Assembly (NCBI RefSeq): GCF_017357225.1 | Contig: NZ_CP071604.1 | Span: forward strand, 561,001-625,000 | Direction of reading: 5' to 3' | Length of the DNA stretch: 64,000 nt | Source: Rhizobium binae | Lineage (GTDB): Bacteria > Pseudomonadota > Alphaproteobacteria > Rhizobiales > Rhizobiaceae | Part shown: positions 16,764-23,417 of the stretch, piece after piece | Numbering within the stretch: the first letter of the stretch is position 1 | Layout: each line of letters starts with the position of its first letter | Translations under genes and position numbers: made by a program | The notes under the pieces: generated by a model | Seen by the model: only the letters and a program-made list of their open reading frames with translations | Database searches by the model: none | Told to the model about the DNA's origin: nothing

Positions 16764-18085
16764 TCGGCCCGCGGCCTGACCAGCATCGCCAGGAAAAAGC
16801 CGCGGAACAGCAGGAAGGCGTTCATCGCCAGCCAAAGGCCGTGATTGCCGAAGAGCGGCACGAAGACGGCGAGCATGGCGAGGTAGCCGGCAAAGGACAT
16901 CAGCATCCGGTTGCGCATGTCGGCCGACCACGTCGCGCCGATGAACACCCCGTCCATCAGGAAGGCGAGCGCGCCGGTGAGCCCCGTCACCGCCGCCCAG
17001 GGCAGATAGGTGCCGGCCGCCTGCCGCACTTCGGGCGAGGTCGTGAGCACCGAGATCAGCCAGGGTCCGGCGAGCAGGAAGAAGGCGGAGACGATCGCCG
17101 CCAGGCCGAAGGACCATAAGGTGGTGAGCTTCAGCCCGCGATCGAAGGCCGGCCGGTAAAGCGCGCCGATCGCCCGGCCGGTGATCTGCTCGGCGGCATT
17201 GGCAAGCCCGTCGAGATAATAGCCCGACAGTAGGAAGAAATTCATCAGCACGGCATTGGCGGCAAGGGTCACCGCGCCGAAGCCGGTGCCGATCCGAGTC
17301 ATGATCGTGAAGGCGCCGATCAGCACGAAGGTGCGGATCAGAATGTCGCGGTTGAGCGCGAAAAGCTCGGCGAGCCGATGCCGGGAAAAGACCTCGGACC
17401 ACGCCGGCCGTTCTGCTTTGGCAAAGCCGCCGAGCACGATGAACAAGCCGGCGAGCGCGCCGGCCACCTCGCCGGCCAGCGTTCCCCAGGCGACGCCGGC
17501 CACGCCCCAGCCGAGCGACAGGCCGAGATAGATCGACAGCAGGATATTGATACCGTTGATCAGCGCCTGCAGCAGCAGCCCGAGGCCGCCCTGTCCGCGT
17601 CCGAGCACGAAGCCGAGGATGGCGTAATTGGCGAGCGCTGCCGGCGCGGCCAGCATGCGGATCGAGAAATAGGTGGCGGTCGCCTCGGCGATCGCGCCTT
17701 CCGCGCCCATCAGCCTCAGACCCGCCGCCTTGAGCAGCGGCGAAAGACAGAGCAGCGCCAGCCCGCAGCCAAGCGCCGAGATCAGCGCCCTGGCGAAGAC
17801 CGCCTGCTGCTCGTGCTGATTTCGCCGGCCATAGGCCTGCGCCGTCAGCCCTGTCGTCGAGGCGCGCAGGAAATTGAAGCTGCCCAGGATGAGATCGAAG
17901 AGCATCGCGCCGATTGCGAGCCCCGCCAGCGCTTGCGGGTCGCCCATATGGCCGACGACGGCGGTGCTTGTCAGCCCGAGCAGCGGCGTCGTCATGAAGC
18001 CGAGCGTCATCGGAATGGCGATCGAGAGCACCAGCCGGTGCGTCACCTCGAAGGCAAGGGAATGACTGTTGCTGCGCGTATCCAT
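16739..18085 (-). CDS. MATE family efflux transporter
   Basis: 448 residues with about twelve hydrophobic segments in two homologous halves, starting MDTRSNSHSLAFEVTHRLVL. PMTLGFMTTPLLGLTSTAVVGHMGD and GFNFLRASTTGLTAQAYGR are typical MATE segments, closer to the DinF branch. Such inner membrane antiporters export cationic or other drugs in exchange for Na+ or H+. I start at 18085 because GGAGACCAGG precedes it; the open frame runs 29 codons further without better signals. The 3' end overlaps pyrD by 25 bases in convergent orientation. Confidence 0.9.
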   Translation of the reverse strand: MDTRSNSHSLAFEVTHRLVLSIAIPMTLGFMTTPLLGLTSTAVVGHMGDPQALAGLAIGAMLFDLILGSFNFLRASTTGLTAQAYGRRNQHEQQAVFARALISALGCGLALLCLSPLLKAAGLRLMGAEGAIAEATATYFSIRMLAAPAALANYAILGFVLGRGQGGLGLLLQALINGINILLSIYLGLSLGWGVAGVAWGTLAGEVAGALAGLFIVLGGFAKAERPAWSEVFSRHRLAELFALNRDILIRTFVLIGAFTIMTRIGTGFGAVTLAANAVLMNFFLLSGYYLDGLANAAEQITGRAIGALYRPAFDRGLKLTTLWSFGLAAIVSAFFLLAGPWLISVLTTSPEVRQAAGTYLPWAAVTGLTGALAFLMDGVFIGATWSADMRNRMLMSFAGYLAMLAVFVPLFGNHGLWLAMNAFLLFRGFFLAMLVRPRADQTFRAAQ

Positions 18086-18147
18086 GCCGGCCTGGTCTCC
18101 AGCGCCTGAGCCGATTCCGATTTCAGGCCTTATGCGGCCGAATCGCC

Positions 18148-18645
18148 TCAGCTGGAAAGCACCATCGCCCAATAGGGCAGGTTTCTGGAAGATGAATTGT
18201 GGGCGACGGCGACGCCGAGGCCGTCATAGCGCCCCAGCATGTTTTCCAGATGATGCGGCGAGTTGATCCAGGCCGTCACCACCGCATCGACGCTCTGCTG
18301 GCCGGAAGCGATATTCTCCGCCGCCGGCAGCCGGACGCCGCTCGCCTTGACGCGAGCGCCGAAACTGTCGGTCATGCCCATGAGATGCGCCATCTTGCCG
18401 ACGCTTGCCATGCGTTTGGCCTGGAAGAGGGCGGCCGTCTGCGCCGCCGGATCGACCTCAAGCGGCGGCAGGCCGTTCTTGGCCCTCAGCTGGTTGACGA
18501 GCGGCAACACGCTTGCCGTCTCGTCCTCGCCATTCGAAGGCGTGCCGGCGAGGCGCGGCGTGGTGGTGCAGCCGGCGATGCCGGCGGCGAACGCGAGTCC
18601 GGAAAGACGCAGCAGGCTGCGCCGGGAAAGATCGATGGAGGTCAT
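18148..18645 (-). CDS. CAP/SCP domain lipoprotein
   Basis: 165 residues. The N-terminus SIDLSRRSLLRLSGLAFAAG has a twin-arginine-like RR followed by a hydrophobic core and a lipobox (GIAGC, Cys about 25), so export as a lipoprotein is likely. The rest is a CAP (cysteine-rich secretory/PR-1-like) domain: LPLVNQLRAKNGLPPLEVD, KMAHLMGM, AENIASGQQSVDAVVTAW, SPHHLENML and GLGVAVAHN. Bacterial CAP proteins are secreted and mostly uncharacterised. Its ATG comes one base after the stop of the DUF6460 gene, so the two are co-transcribed. Confidence 0.88.
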   Translation of the reverse strand: MTSIDLSRRSLLRLSGLAFAAGIAGCTTTPRLAGTPSNGEDETASVLPLVNQLRAKNGLPPLEVDPAAQTAALFQAKRMASVGKMAHLMGMTDSFGARVKASGVRLPAAENIASGQQSVDAVVTAWINSPHHLENMLGRYDGLGVAVAHNSSSRNLPYWAMVLSS

Positions 18646-18646
18646 G

Positions 18647-18913
18647 TTACCGGTGATAGCTGAAAAGGCGAAGGATGAGGAAGAGCGGAATGACGATCGT
18701 CGCCCCGAGGAGGAGATAGTCGCCGACGCGCCCGAGCGCTGAAAAGCCGCGGTGCCAGATCTCCAGGATGAAGTCGCGGAACCCATAGATGATGTTCCAC
18801 GGCGTCAGGCCGAAGACGGTCATGACGAAACCGACGATCAGCGACACGACGACGAGTTTTATCAATGTGCGGCCGAGCGAATCGCCGAGGAACCTGTTCA
18901 CTTGATCGGACAT
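18647..18913 (-). CDS. DUF6460-type small membrane protein
   Basis: 88 residues starting MSDQVNRFLGDSLGRTLIKL, with two hydrophobic segments (about 16-38 and 65-84) separated by the amphipathic GFRDFILEIWHRGFSALG. The pattern fits the DUF6460 family of small rhizobial inner membrane proteins, of unknown role. GGAGATGGCGC precedes the ATG. It is immediately upstream of the CAP lipoprotein gene, forming a two-gene unit for envelope proteins. Confidence 0.75.
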   Translation of the reverse strand: MSDQVNRFLGDSLGRTLIKLVVVSLIVGFVMTVFGLTPWNIIYGFRDFILEIWHRGFSALGRVGDYLLLGATIVIPLFLILRLFSYHR

Positions 18914-19103
18914 GCGCCATCTCCTGTTTGCCCTTGGAATAAGGTTGCGGCGCGCCGCTCGCAAGCCCTTTCCGGAATTGGCCGCTTCGCCTGTGAAATA
19001 GGACTTGAGTTTTTTTGTGGCCGCCGCCAGATGCGGGCAAACGCAAGGCGCGCAAAGTCTGCGGCGGTTTGCGCGACATGCCTAAGATCCAACAGGTCCA
19101 ATC

Positions 19104-20036
19104 ATGCAGCCCCACCAGCTTTCCTCAGGCGATGTCATCGCCGACCGCCGCGCCGATTATGCCCGGATGCTCGAAGAGGGCGGTGAGCCGGAGGCGGCCG
19201 TCGAGCTGATGGAACAGGCGCTCGAACTCGCACCGGCCTGGGCCGCCGGTTGGTATCGCCTCGCCACCTATCGCGAAAAGGCGGGCAAGGCGGAGGCCGC
19301 GATCGAAGCCTATCGCAATACGCTCGCCCTCGACCCCGAAGATATTTTCGGTTCGGCCCTCAAGCTCGCCGTGCTCGGCGACGGCGCCACACCCGACCGG
19401 CCGCCGAGCCGCTATGTCGAGCGCCTGTTCGACGACTATGCCGACCGTTTCGAAACCGCGCTCGTCGACAAACTCGAATACAGCGTCCCCCAGAAGCTCG
19501 CAGCCCTCGTTTCCGCCACCGGCAGGCATTACGCATGCGCCGTCGATCTCGGCTGCGGCACCGGTCTGCTCGGCCCCGAAATCCATGGCCGTGTCGGCCG
19601 CCTCGAAGGTTTCGACCTGTCGCAGAACATGCTGGCCAAGGCGGCGGAGAAGGCGGTCTACGATCACCTCGCCCAGGCCGACCTGTCGCTTGCGCCTAAT
19701 CACTCCGGCCTCTTTGCCGATGGGCCACGCGGCCGCGCTGACCTGGTGACGGCAGCCGACGTACTGATGTACCTCGGCAATCTCGAAAGCGTCTTTGCCA
19801 TCATCGAAGAGCTCGCCGCCGCCGGCGCCGATCTCGCCTTTTCCGTCGAGGATGCCGGGGAGGGCGAGAGCTTCCATCTCGCGCCGTCGCTGCGTTATGC
19901 CCATTCGGAGGCCTATGTGAGGATGCTGCTTGTCCGTCACGGCTTCGAAGTCCTCGACATCGCCAAGACCGTCATTCGCAAAGATGGCGGCAAGCCGGTC
20001 GCCGGCATTCTGTTCCTTACACGCAAGCCGGCCTGA
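19104..20036 (+). CDS. TPR-containing SAM-dependent methyltransferase
   Basis: 310 residues. The N-terminal third carries two tetratricopeptide-like units (ADYARMLEEGGEPEAAVEL, about 14-32, and WYRLATYREKAGKAEAAIEAY). A class I methyltransferase domain follows with motif I AVDLGCGTGLLGPE (about 147-160), FDLSQNMLAKA (motif II) and ADLVTAADVLMYLG. The RYVERLFDDYADRFETALVD segment is typical of this TPR-methyltransferase family in alphaproteobacteria. The substrate is unknown. It stands alone; a short intergenic gap separates it from the divergent DUF6460 gene. Confidence 0.88.
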   Translation: MQPHQLSSGDVIADRRADYARMLEEGGEPEAAVELMEQALELAPAWAAGWYRLATYREKAGKAEAAIEAYRNTLALDPEDIFGSALKLAVLGDGATPDRPPSRYVERLFDDYADRFETALVDKLEYSVPQKLAALVSATGRHYACAVDLGCGTGLLGPEIHGRVGRLEGFDLSQNMLAKAAEKAVYDHLAQADLSLAPNHSGLFADGPRGRADLVTAADVLMYLGNLESVFAIIEELAAAGADLAFSVEDAGEGESFHLAPSLRYAHSEAYVRMLLVRHGFEVLDIAKTVIRKDGGKPVAGILFLTRKPA

Positions 20037-20244
20037 GCGAATGTTTCTTGCGATTTTTAATTAGGACAGCATTGCTTACCTATTTCGCTTGATCGGCCGC
20101 CGGAAAGCCTGATATTGCAGGGGTATCCGAAGAGGGCGGCGATAAGACGCCGAGCGCTCCGGCTCATTTCACAGGCAAAAATCCACCGCGTCCGGGTGTC
20201 TCCGGACGTGCTCCCGAACACGTCTGCTATCGGAGACTGGCGAC

Positions 20245-20880
20245 ATGACACTGCTCATCAATGCCCTCGGCGTCTGGAATACGAACGCGACGCGCCACTC
20301 GCCGATCGAAGACGTGCAGGGCATATTCTCCGGCAGTCTCGTCGCAGCACTCGGCCTTTACGTGCTTGCCAGCGCCGGCCTCCTCACCGGCAGCACCGCC
20401 GGTGTCGCCTTCCTTCTGCACTACGTTTTCGGCGTCAATTTTGGCCTCGCCTTCTTCCTGCTCAACCTGCCGTTCTTCTATCTCTCGTGGAAGCGTCTCG
20501 GCATGGCCTTCACGATGAAGACCTTCATCGCCATCGGCCTGACCTCGGTGATGTCAGATCTGCAGTCGCGCCTCTTTTCCATCTCGAGCATCCATCCGGC
20601 CTGGGCCGCCCTGCTCGGCGGCCTGCTGCTCGGCTTCGGCGCGCTGGCGCTCTATCGCCACCGCGCCAGCCTCGGCGGCGTCGGCATTCTCGGCGTCTAT
20701 CTGCAGGAACGTTTCGGCATCCGCGCCGGTCTCGTCCAGCTTGTCATCGACCTGTGCGTGCTGGCCGCCGCCGTCTTCGTCACCACGCCGCCGGTGGTCT
20801 TCTATTCCGTCCTCGGCGCCCTTGTCCTCAACCTCTTCGTTGCCATCAACCACCGCGCCGACCGCTACATCGCCCTCTGA
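20245..20880 (+). CDS. YitT family membrane protein (copy 1)
   Basis: 211 residues with five to six membrane segments: HSPIEDVQGIFSGSLVAALG (about 18-37), then LLTGSTAGVAFLLHY and FFLLNLPFFYLSWKRLG, ending IDLCVLAAAVF and ALVLNLFVAINHRADRYIAL. This is the YitT/DUF161 transmembrane family. A close paralogue lies at 22737-23369 in the same orientation. CGGAGACTGGCGAC gives the ribosome binding site. A 7-bp hairpin (20189-20208) sits in its leader. The function of YitT proteins is unknown; transport is presumed. Confidence 0.9.
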   Translation: MTLLINALGVWNTNATRHSPIEDVQGIFSGSLVAALGLYVLASAGLLTGSTAGVAFLLHYVFGVNFGLAFFLLNLPFFYLSWKRLGMAFTMKTFIAIGLTSVMSDLQSRLFSISSIHPAWAALLGGLLLGFGALALYRHRASLGGVGILGVYLQERFGIRAGLVQLVIDLCVLAAAVFVTTPPVVFYSVLGALVLNLFVAINHRADRYIAL

Positions 20881-20978
20881 CATTACAGATCCGTAATCCA
20901 TTCTGAACAAAAGGTAACTTGCCTGCGACCGGTTCCGGCGCGACATTTCTCGCCGCGCCGGATTTGATGAGGTGAACC

Positions 20979-21146
20979 ATGTCAGATTTGGAAAAACTTG
21001 TGAGACGCCGCATGCAGGAAGAATACGCCAAGGGCGCTTCCGCAAAGGAAATCGCGAAGGTCGTACGTGATCTGCTCAACAACATTGACCTCTCGGACGA
21101 CGGGTTTGACGCCGTTGCCGTGCAGGGCACCGCCGATCGCGAGTGA
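20979..21146 (+). CDS. Small 55-residue hypothetical protein
   Basis: A short frame with a strong GAGGTGA ribosome binding site 5 bases before the ATG. It starts MSDLEKLVRRRMQEEYAKG, then SAKEIAKVVRDLLNNI, ending acidic (DLSDDGFDAV). It is predicted to be helical and amphipathic, without membrane segment or signal. A perfect 11-bp hairpin follows 11 bases after the stop. I recognise no family. The good start signal and following hairpin support a real gene. Confidence 0.7.
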   Translation: MSDLEKLVRRRMQEEYAKGASAKEIAKVVRDLLNNIDLSDDGFDAVAVQGTADRE

Positions 21147-21156
21147 TCGGATATTC

Positions 21157-21182
21157 GACCGACCCGAGATTTCGGGTCGGTC
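21157..21182 (+). terminator. Perfect 11-bp hairpin after the 55-residue gene
   Basis: GACCGACCCGA (21157-21167) pairs with TCGGGTCGGTC (21172-21182) around a GATT loop. There is no T tract, so it may act as an RNA 3' end stabiliser or a bidirectional terminator rather than a canonical intrinsic terminator. Confidence 0.55.
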
Positions 21183-21361
21183 GTGAGGGTTGCTCGCCAT
21201 CGATCGCCGTGGCGACGTCTGTGCCTGGGGCGAAACCGGTGGCTCAACCTAGGCAAGGGTGTCCGGTAGGGCGGATGATGGGGGGCTGAAGCCCATGGAA
21301 AAGTCGCAGCTGCGCGCCATTTCTCGCTGTTCTTGCTCCACAAGCCACCCCACCCTCCGTC

Positions 21362-21438
21362 ATCCTCGGGCTTGACCCGAGGATCTACGCCGGTCTCCAT
21401 CAGCAGCGGGCATGGATCCCAGGCTCAGGGCCTGGGAT
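21362..21438. repeat. Pair of palindromic repeats in opposite orientation
   Basis: ATCCTCGGG/CCCGAGGAT around CTTGA (21362-21384) and ATCCCAGGC/GCCTGGGAT around TCAGG (21416-21438). Both are flanked by a GACGGAG motif, here on their outer sides, the reverse of the pair at 4201-4408. They belong to the same dispersed family. Confidence 0.7.
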
Positions 21439-21621
21439 GACGGAGAGTGGGAGCCTGTTGCTGCCAAACTCGACGTCGGCGTAGCCGATGATGCGTCACG
21501 CTTCTTGATCCAGCGTGATGCCGTGTGGCCCCCATCCGCCTGCCGGCACCTTTGTCCGCTGGGGAGAAGAGATTTATGGCAACCTCTCCGTCCCCCGCTC
21601 ACCTCTCTCGTGGCATTGACC

Positions 21622-22083
21622 TCATGCTGCCTTCGTCACCTGGTCGATCGGATGCTGCGAGCGGAAGCCGACGGCAAGGCGGTTCCAGATATTGATCGCA
21701 CCGATCGCCACCGTAATCTCGGTCATCTCCTTCTCGGAGAAATGCGCCTTCAGCGCCTCGTAATCTGCGTCCGGCGCGCCCGTCTTGGCGATATTGGTCA
21801 CCGCGTCGACCCAGCCGAGTAGGGCGCGTTCGCGGGCGTCATAAACCGGCGATTCCCGCCAGACGCACATCAGGTTGATCCATTGTTCGCTGAGCCCGTC
21901 ATGGCGAGCTTCCTTCACATGCATATCGACGCAGTAGGCGCAACCGTTGATCTGCGAGGCGCGCAGCTTGATCAAGTGGATGAAGCGGCGCTCCAGCCCG
22001 GAAGACTGGACATATTGTTCCAGCGCGGCGACAGCCTTGTAGGCATCGGGAGCAGCCTTGGCGAAGTTGAAACGCGGTTGCAT
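21622..22083 (-). CDS. Carboxymuconolactone decarboxylase/AhpD-like protein
   Basis: 153 residues of all-helical AhpD fold. The redox-active CxxC motif lies in NGCAYCVDMHVKEA (about 46-59), with the following His and Glu of the proton-relay pattern, so it probably has alkylhydroperoxidase-like activity. GERALLGWVDAVTNIAKTG-type helices follow. AGGAGA precedes the ATG. It sits 21 bp downstream of an Rrf2 regulator gene on the same strand, a frequent pairing, which suggests control of a peroxide or nitrosative response enzyme by its neighbour. Confidence 0.9.
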   Translation of the reverse strand: MQPRFNFAKAAPDAYKAVAALEQYVQSSGLERRFIHLIKLRASQINGCAYCVDMHVKEARHDGLSEQWINLMCVWRESPVYDARERALLGWVDAVTNIAKTGAPDADYEALKAHFSEKEMTEITVAIGAINIWNRLAVGFRSQHPIDQVTKAA

Positions 22084-22104
22084 GTCTTTCTCCTGTGATA
22101 TGGC

Positions 22105-22611
22105 TCAACGAGCCGTTTTGCGTTCATGGATTTCAAGGAAGGCGCAGCCTCGGGCTGCGATCGATCCGTCGTCGAGGGCATTCAGTTCGACGCCGAGATC
22201 GGCAATGCTGGTCTTGGCGAGTTCGGCCCGGTAGACCCGTTCGGCCCGGAGCATCGCCGCGCTGATGTTACAGGGCTTGGAAAAGAACCGGTCGGGTACC
22301 GGGTTCGGGCCGCGCTGGCGGATTTCGGCGCAACGGAAAGCCGGCGCCGGCCCCTCGACTGCAAGCAGGATGTCGAGCAGCGAAATCTCTTCCGGCGCCT
22401 TCGCCAGCTTATATCCGCCTCGCGGGCCGGGTACGGTGTCGAGGATGCCGGCACCCGACAGCGCCTGCAGATGTTTCAACAGATAGCTCGTCGACACGCC
22501 GTGGAACTCCGCCAGGGCCGCAGCCGACAGCACGCCGCCTTCGGAAAGGCCGCAAAGCATCGCAACGCTGTGGATGGCCTGCTCGACGCCGTCGCTCATC
22601 TTCATCGCCAT
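22105..22611 (-). CDS. Rrf2 family transcriptional regulator
   Basis: 168 residues. The winged HTH is seen in GGVLSAAALAEFHGVSTSYL with LLKHLQALSGAGILDTVPGP and the wing GGYKLAKAPEEISLLDIL. Cysteines occur in FRCAEIRQRGP and SKPCNISAAM, spaced about 19 residues, plus one near the C-terminus; this is not the tight three-cysteine cluster of IscR, so iron-sulfur binding is uncertain. The Rrf2 family includes redox and nitric-oxide sensors. The gene leads a two-gene unit with the AhpD-like protein. An imperfect 10-5-10 palindrome at 22621-22645 lies just upstream of its start. Confidence 0.9.
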   Translation of the reverse strand: MAMKMSDGVEQAIHSVAMLCGLSEGGVLSAAALAEFHGVSTSYLLKHLQALSGAGILDTVPGPRGGYKLAKAPEEISLLDILLAVEGPAPAFRCAEIRQRGPNPVPDRFFSKPCNISAAMLRAERVYRAELAKTSIADLGVELNALDDGSIAARGCAFLEIHERKTAR

Positions 22612-22620
22612 GATCCTCTA

Positions 22621-22645
22621 ATCGTGGATAAAGTATATCTATGAT
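22621..22645. promoter_or_regulatory. Candidate Rrf2 operator
   Basis: ATCGTGGATA (22621-22630) and TATCTATGAT (22636-22645) form an imperfect inverted repeat matching at 8 of 10 positions, separated by 5 bp. It lies 10 bp upstream of the Rrf2 gene and about 90 bp upstream of the divergent YitT gene, so it could control both. The assignment is from position and symmetry only. Confidence 0.4.
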
Positions 22646-22736
22646 TATTGCGACTGTCAACTGCTGTCCTCGCTGCTTGCCGCTTGCCTTTATTGTGACG
22701 GCGGATAGAAACGAAAGAAGCCGACAGGGGAACATC

Positions 22737-23369
22737 ATGGCATCCAACGCCTTTACGGGCCTTCTGAACTCCAGCGCCGACCGCCATTCGCTATTCGACG
22801 ACGCCCAGGGCATCGTCGCCGGCAGCATGCTCGCCGTGCTCGGCGTCTCGCTGCTCTCCGGCGCTGGGCTGCTTGCCGGCGGCACGGCCGGTCTCGCTTT
22901 CCTCGCCCATTACGCGACGGGCTTCAGCTTCGGTCTCTGCTTCTTTGCCGTGAACCTGCCATTCTATTATCTCGCCTTCCGCCGCATGGGGCCTGCCTTC
23001 ACCATCAAGACCTTCGCCGCCATCGCGTTGACCTCCGTTCTGTCCGAATTCGTGCCCGGCTTCATCGGTATTGGGCATGTCGATCCCGTTGCCGGGGCCC
23101 TCTTCGGCGGCCTTGTCATCGGCGCCGGCATGCTGGCGCTCTTCCGCCACCGCGCCAGCCTCGGCGGCATCGGTATCCTCGCCCTCTATATCCAGGATTG
23201 TCTCGGCTGGCGCGCCGGCCTCGTCCAGCTCGGCTTCGACTGCCTCATCCTGGCGCTCTCCTTCCTGGTCGCCAGCCCCTCGATCATCGCCTGCTCCGTG
23301 CTCGGCGCCATCGTGTTCAACCTCACGCTCGCCATCAATCATCGCAAGGACCGCTATATCGCCGTGTAA
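22737..23369 (+). CDS. YitT family membrane protein (copy 2)
   Basis: 210 residues, closely similar in layout to the protein at 20245-20880: HSLFDDAQGIVAGSMLAVLG, LLAGGTAGLAFLAHY, FFAVNLPFYYLAFRRMGPAF, RHRASLGGIGIL and the ending LTLAINHRKDRYIAV. Five or six membrane segments are predicted. AGGGGA precedes the ATG at 22737; the frame is open upstream to 22641 but lacks a start signal. It is divergent from the Rrf2 gene. The two copies flank the Rrf2-AhpD pair in the same orientation, indicating an old local duplication. Function unknown. Confidence 0.9.
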   Translation: MASNAFTGLLNSSADRHSLFDDAQGIVAGSMLAVLGVSLLSGAGLLAGGTAGLAFLAHYATGFSFGLCFFAVNLPFYYLAFRRMGPAFTIKTFAAIALTSVLSEFVPGFIGIGHVDPVAGALFGGLVIGAGMLALFRHRASLGGIGILALYIQDCLGWRAGLVQLGFDCLILALSFLVASPSIIACSVLGAIVFNLTLAINHRKDRYIAV

Positions 23370-23417
23370 GCGGATGGCGGCTCTTCTTTTTCCCTGAGCT
23401 TTCACTACCTTCAGGGC

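Larger units (their letters stand above)
21147..21621. other. Repeat-rich intergenic region
   Basis: 475 bp without a gene. It contains the 11-bp hairpin at 21157-21182, the palindromic pair at 21362-21438 and, near 21520-21620, a GC-rich stretch (GTGTGGCCCCCATCCGCCTGC, broken as GTGTGGCCCC and CATCCGCCTGC) resembling part of the 136-bp palindrome at 42543-42678. It appears to be an accumulation site for intergenic repeats. Confidence 0.5.
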
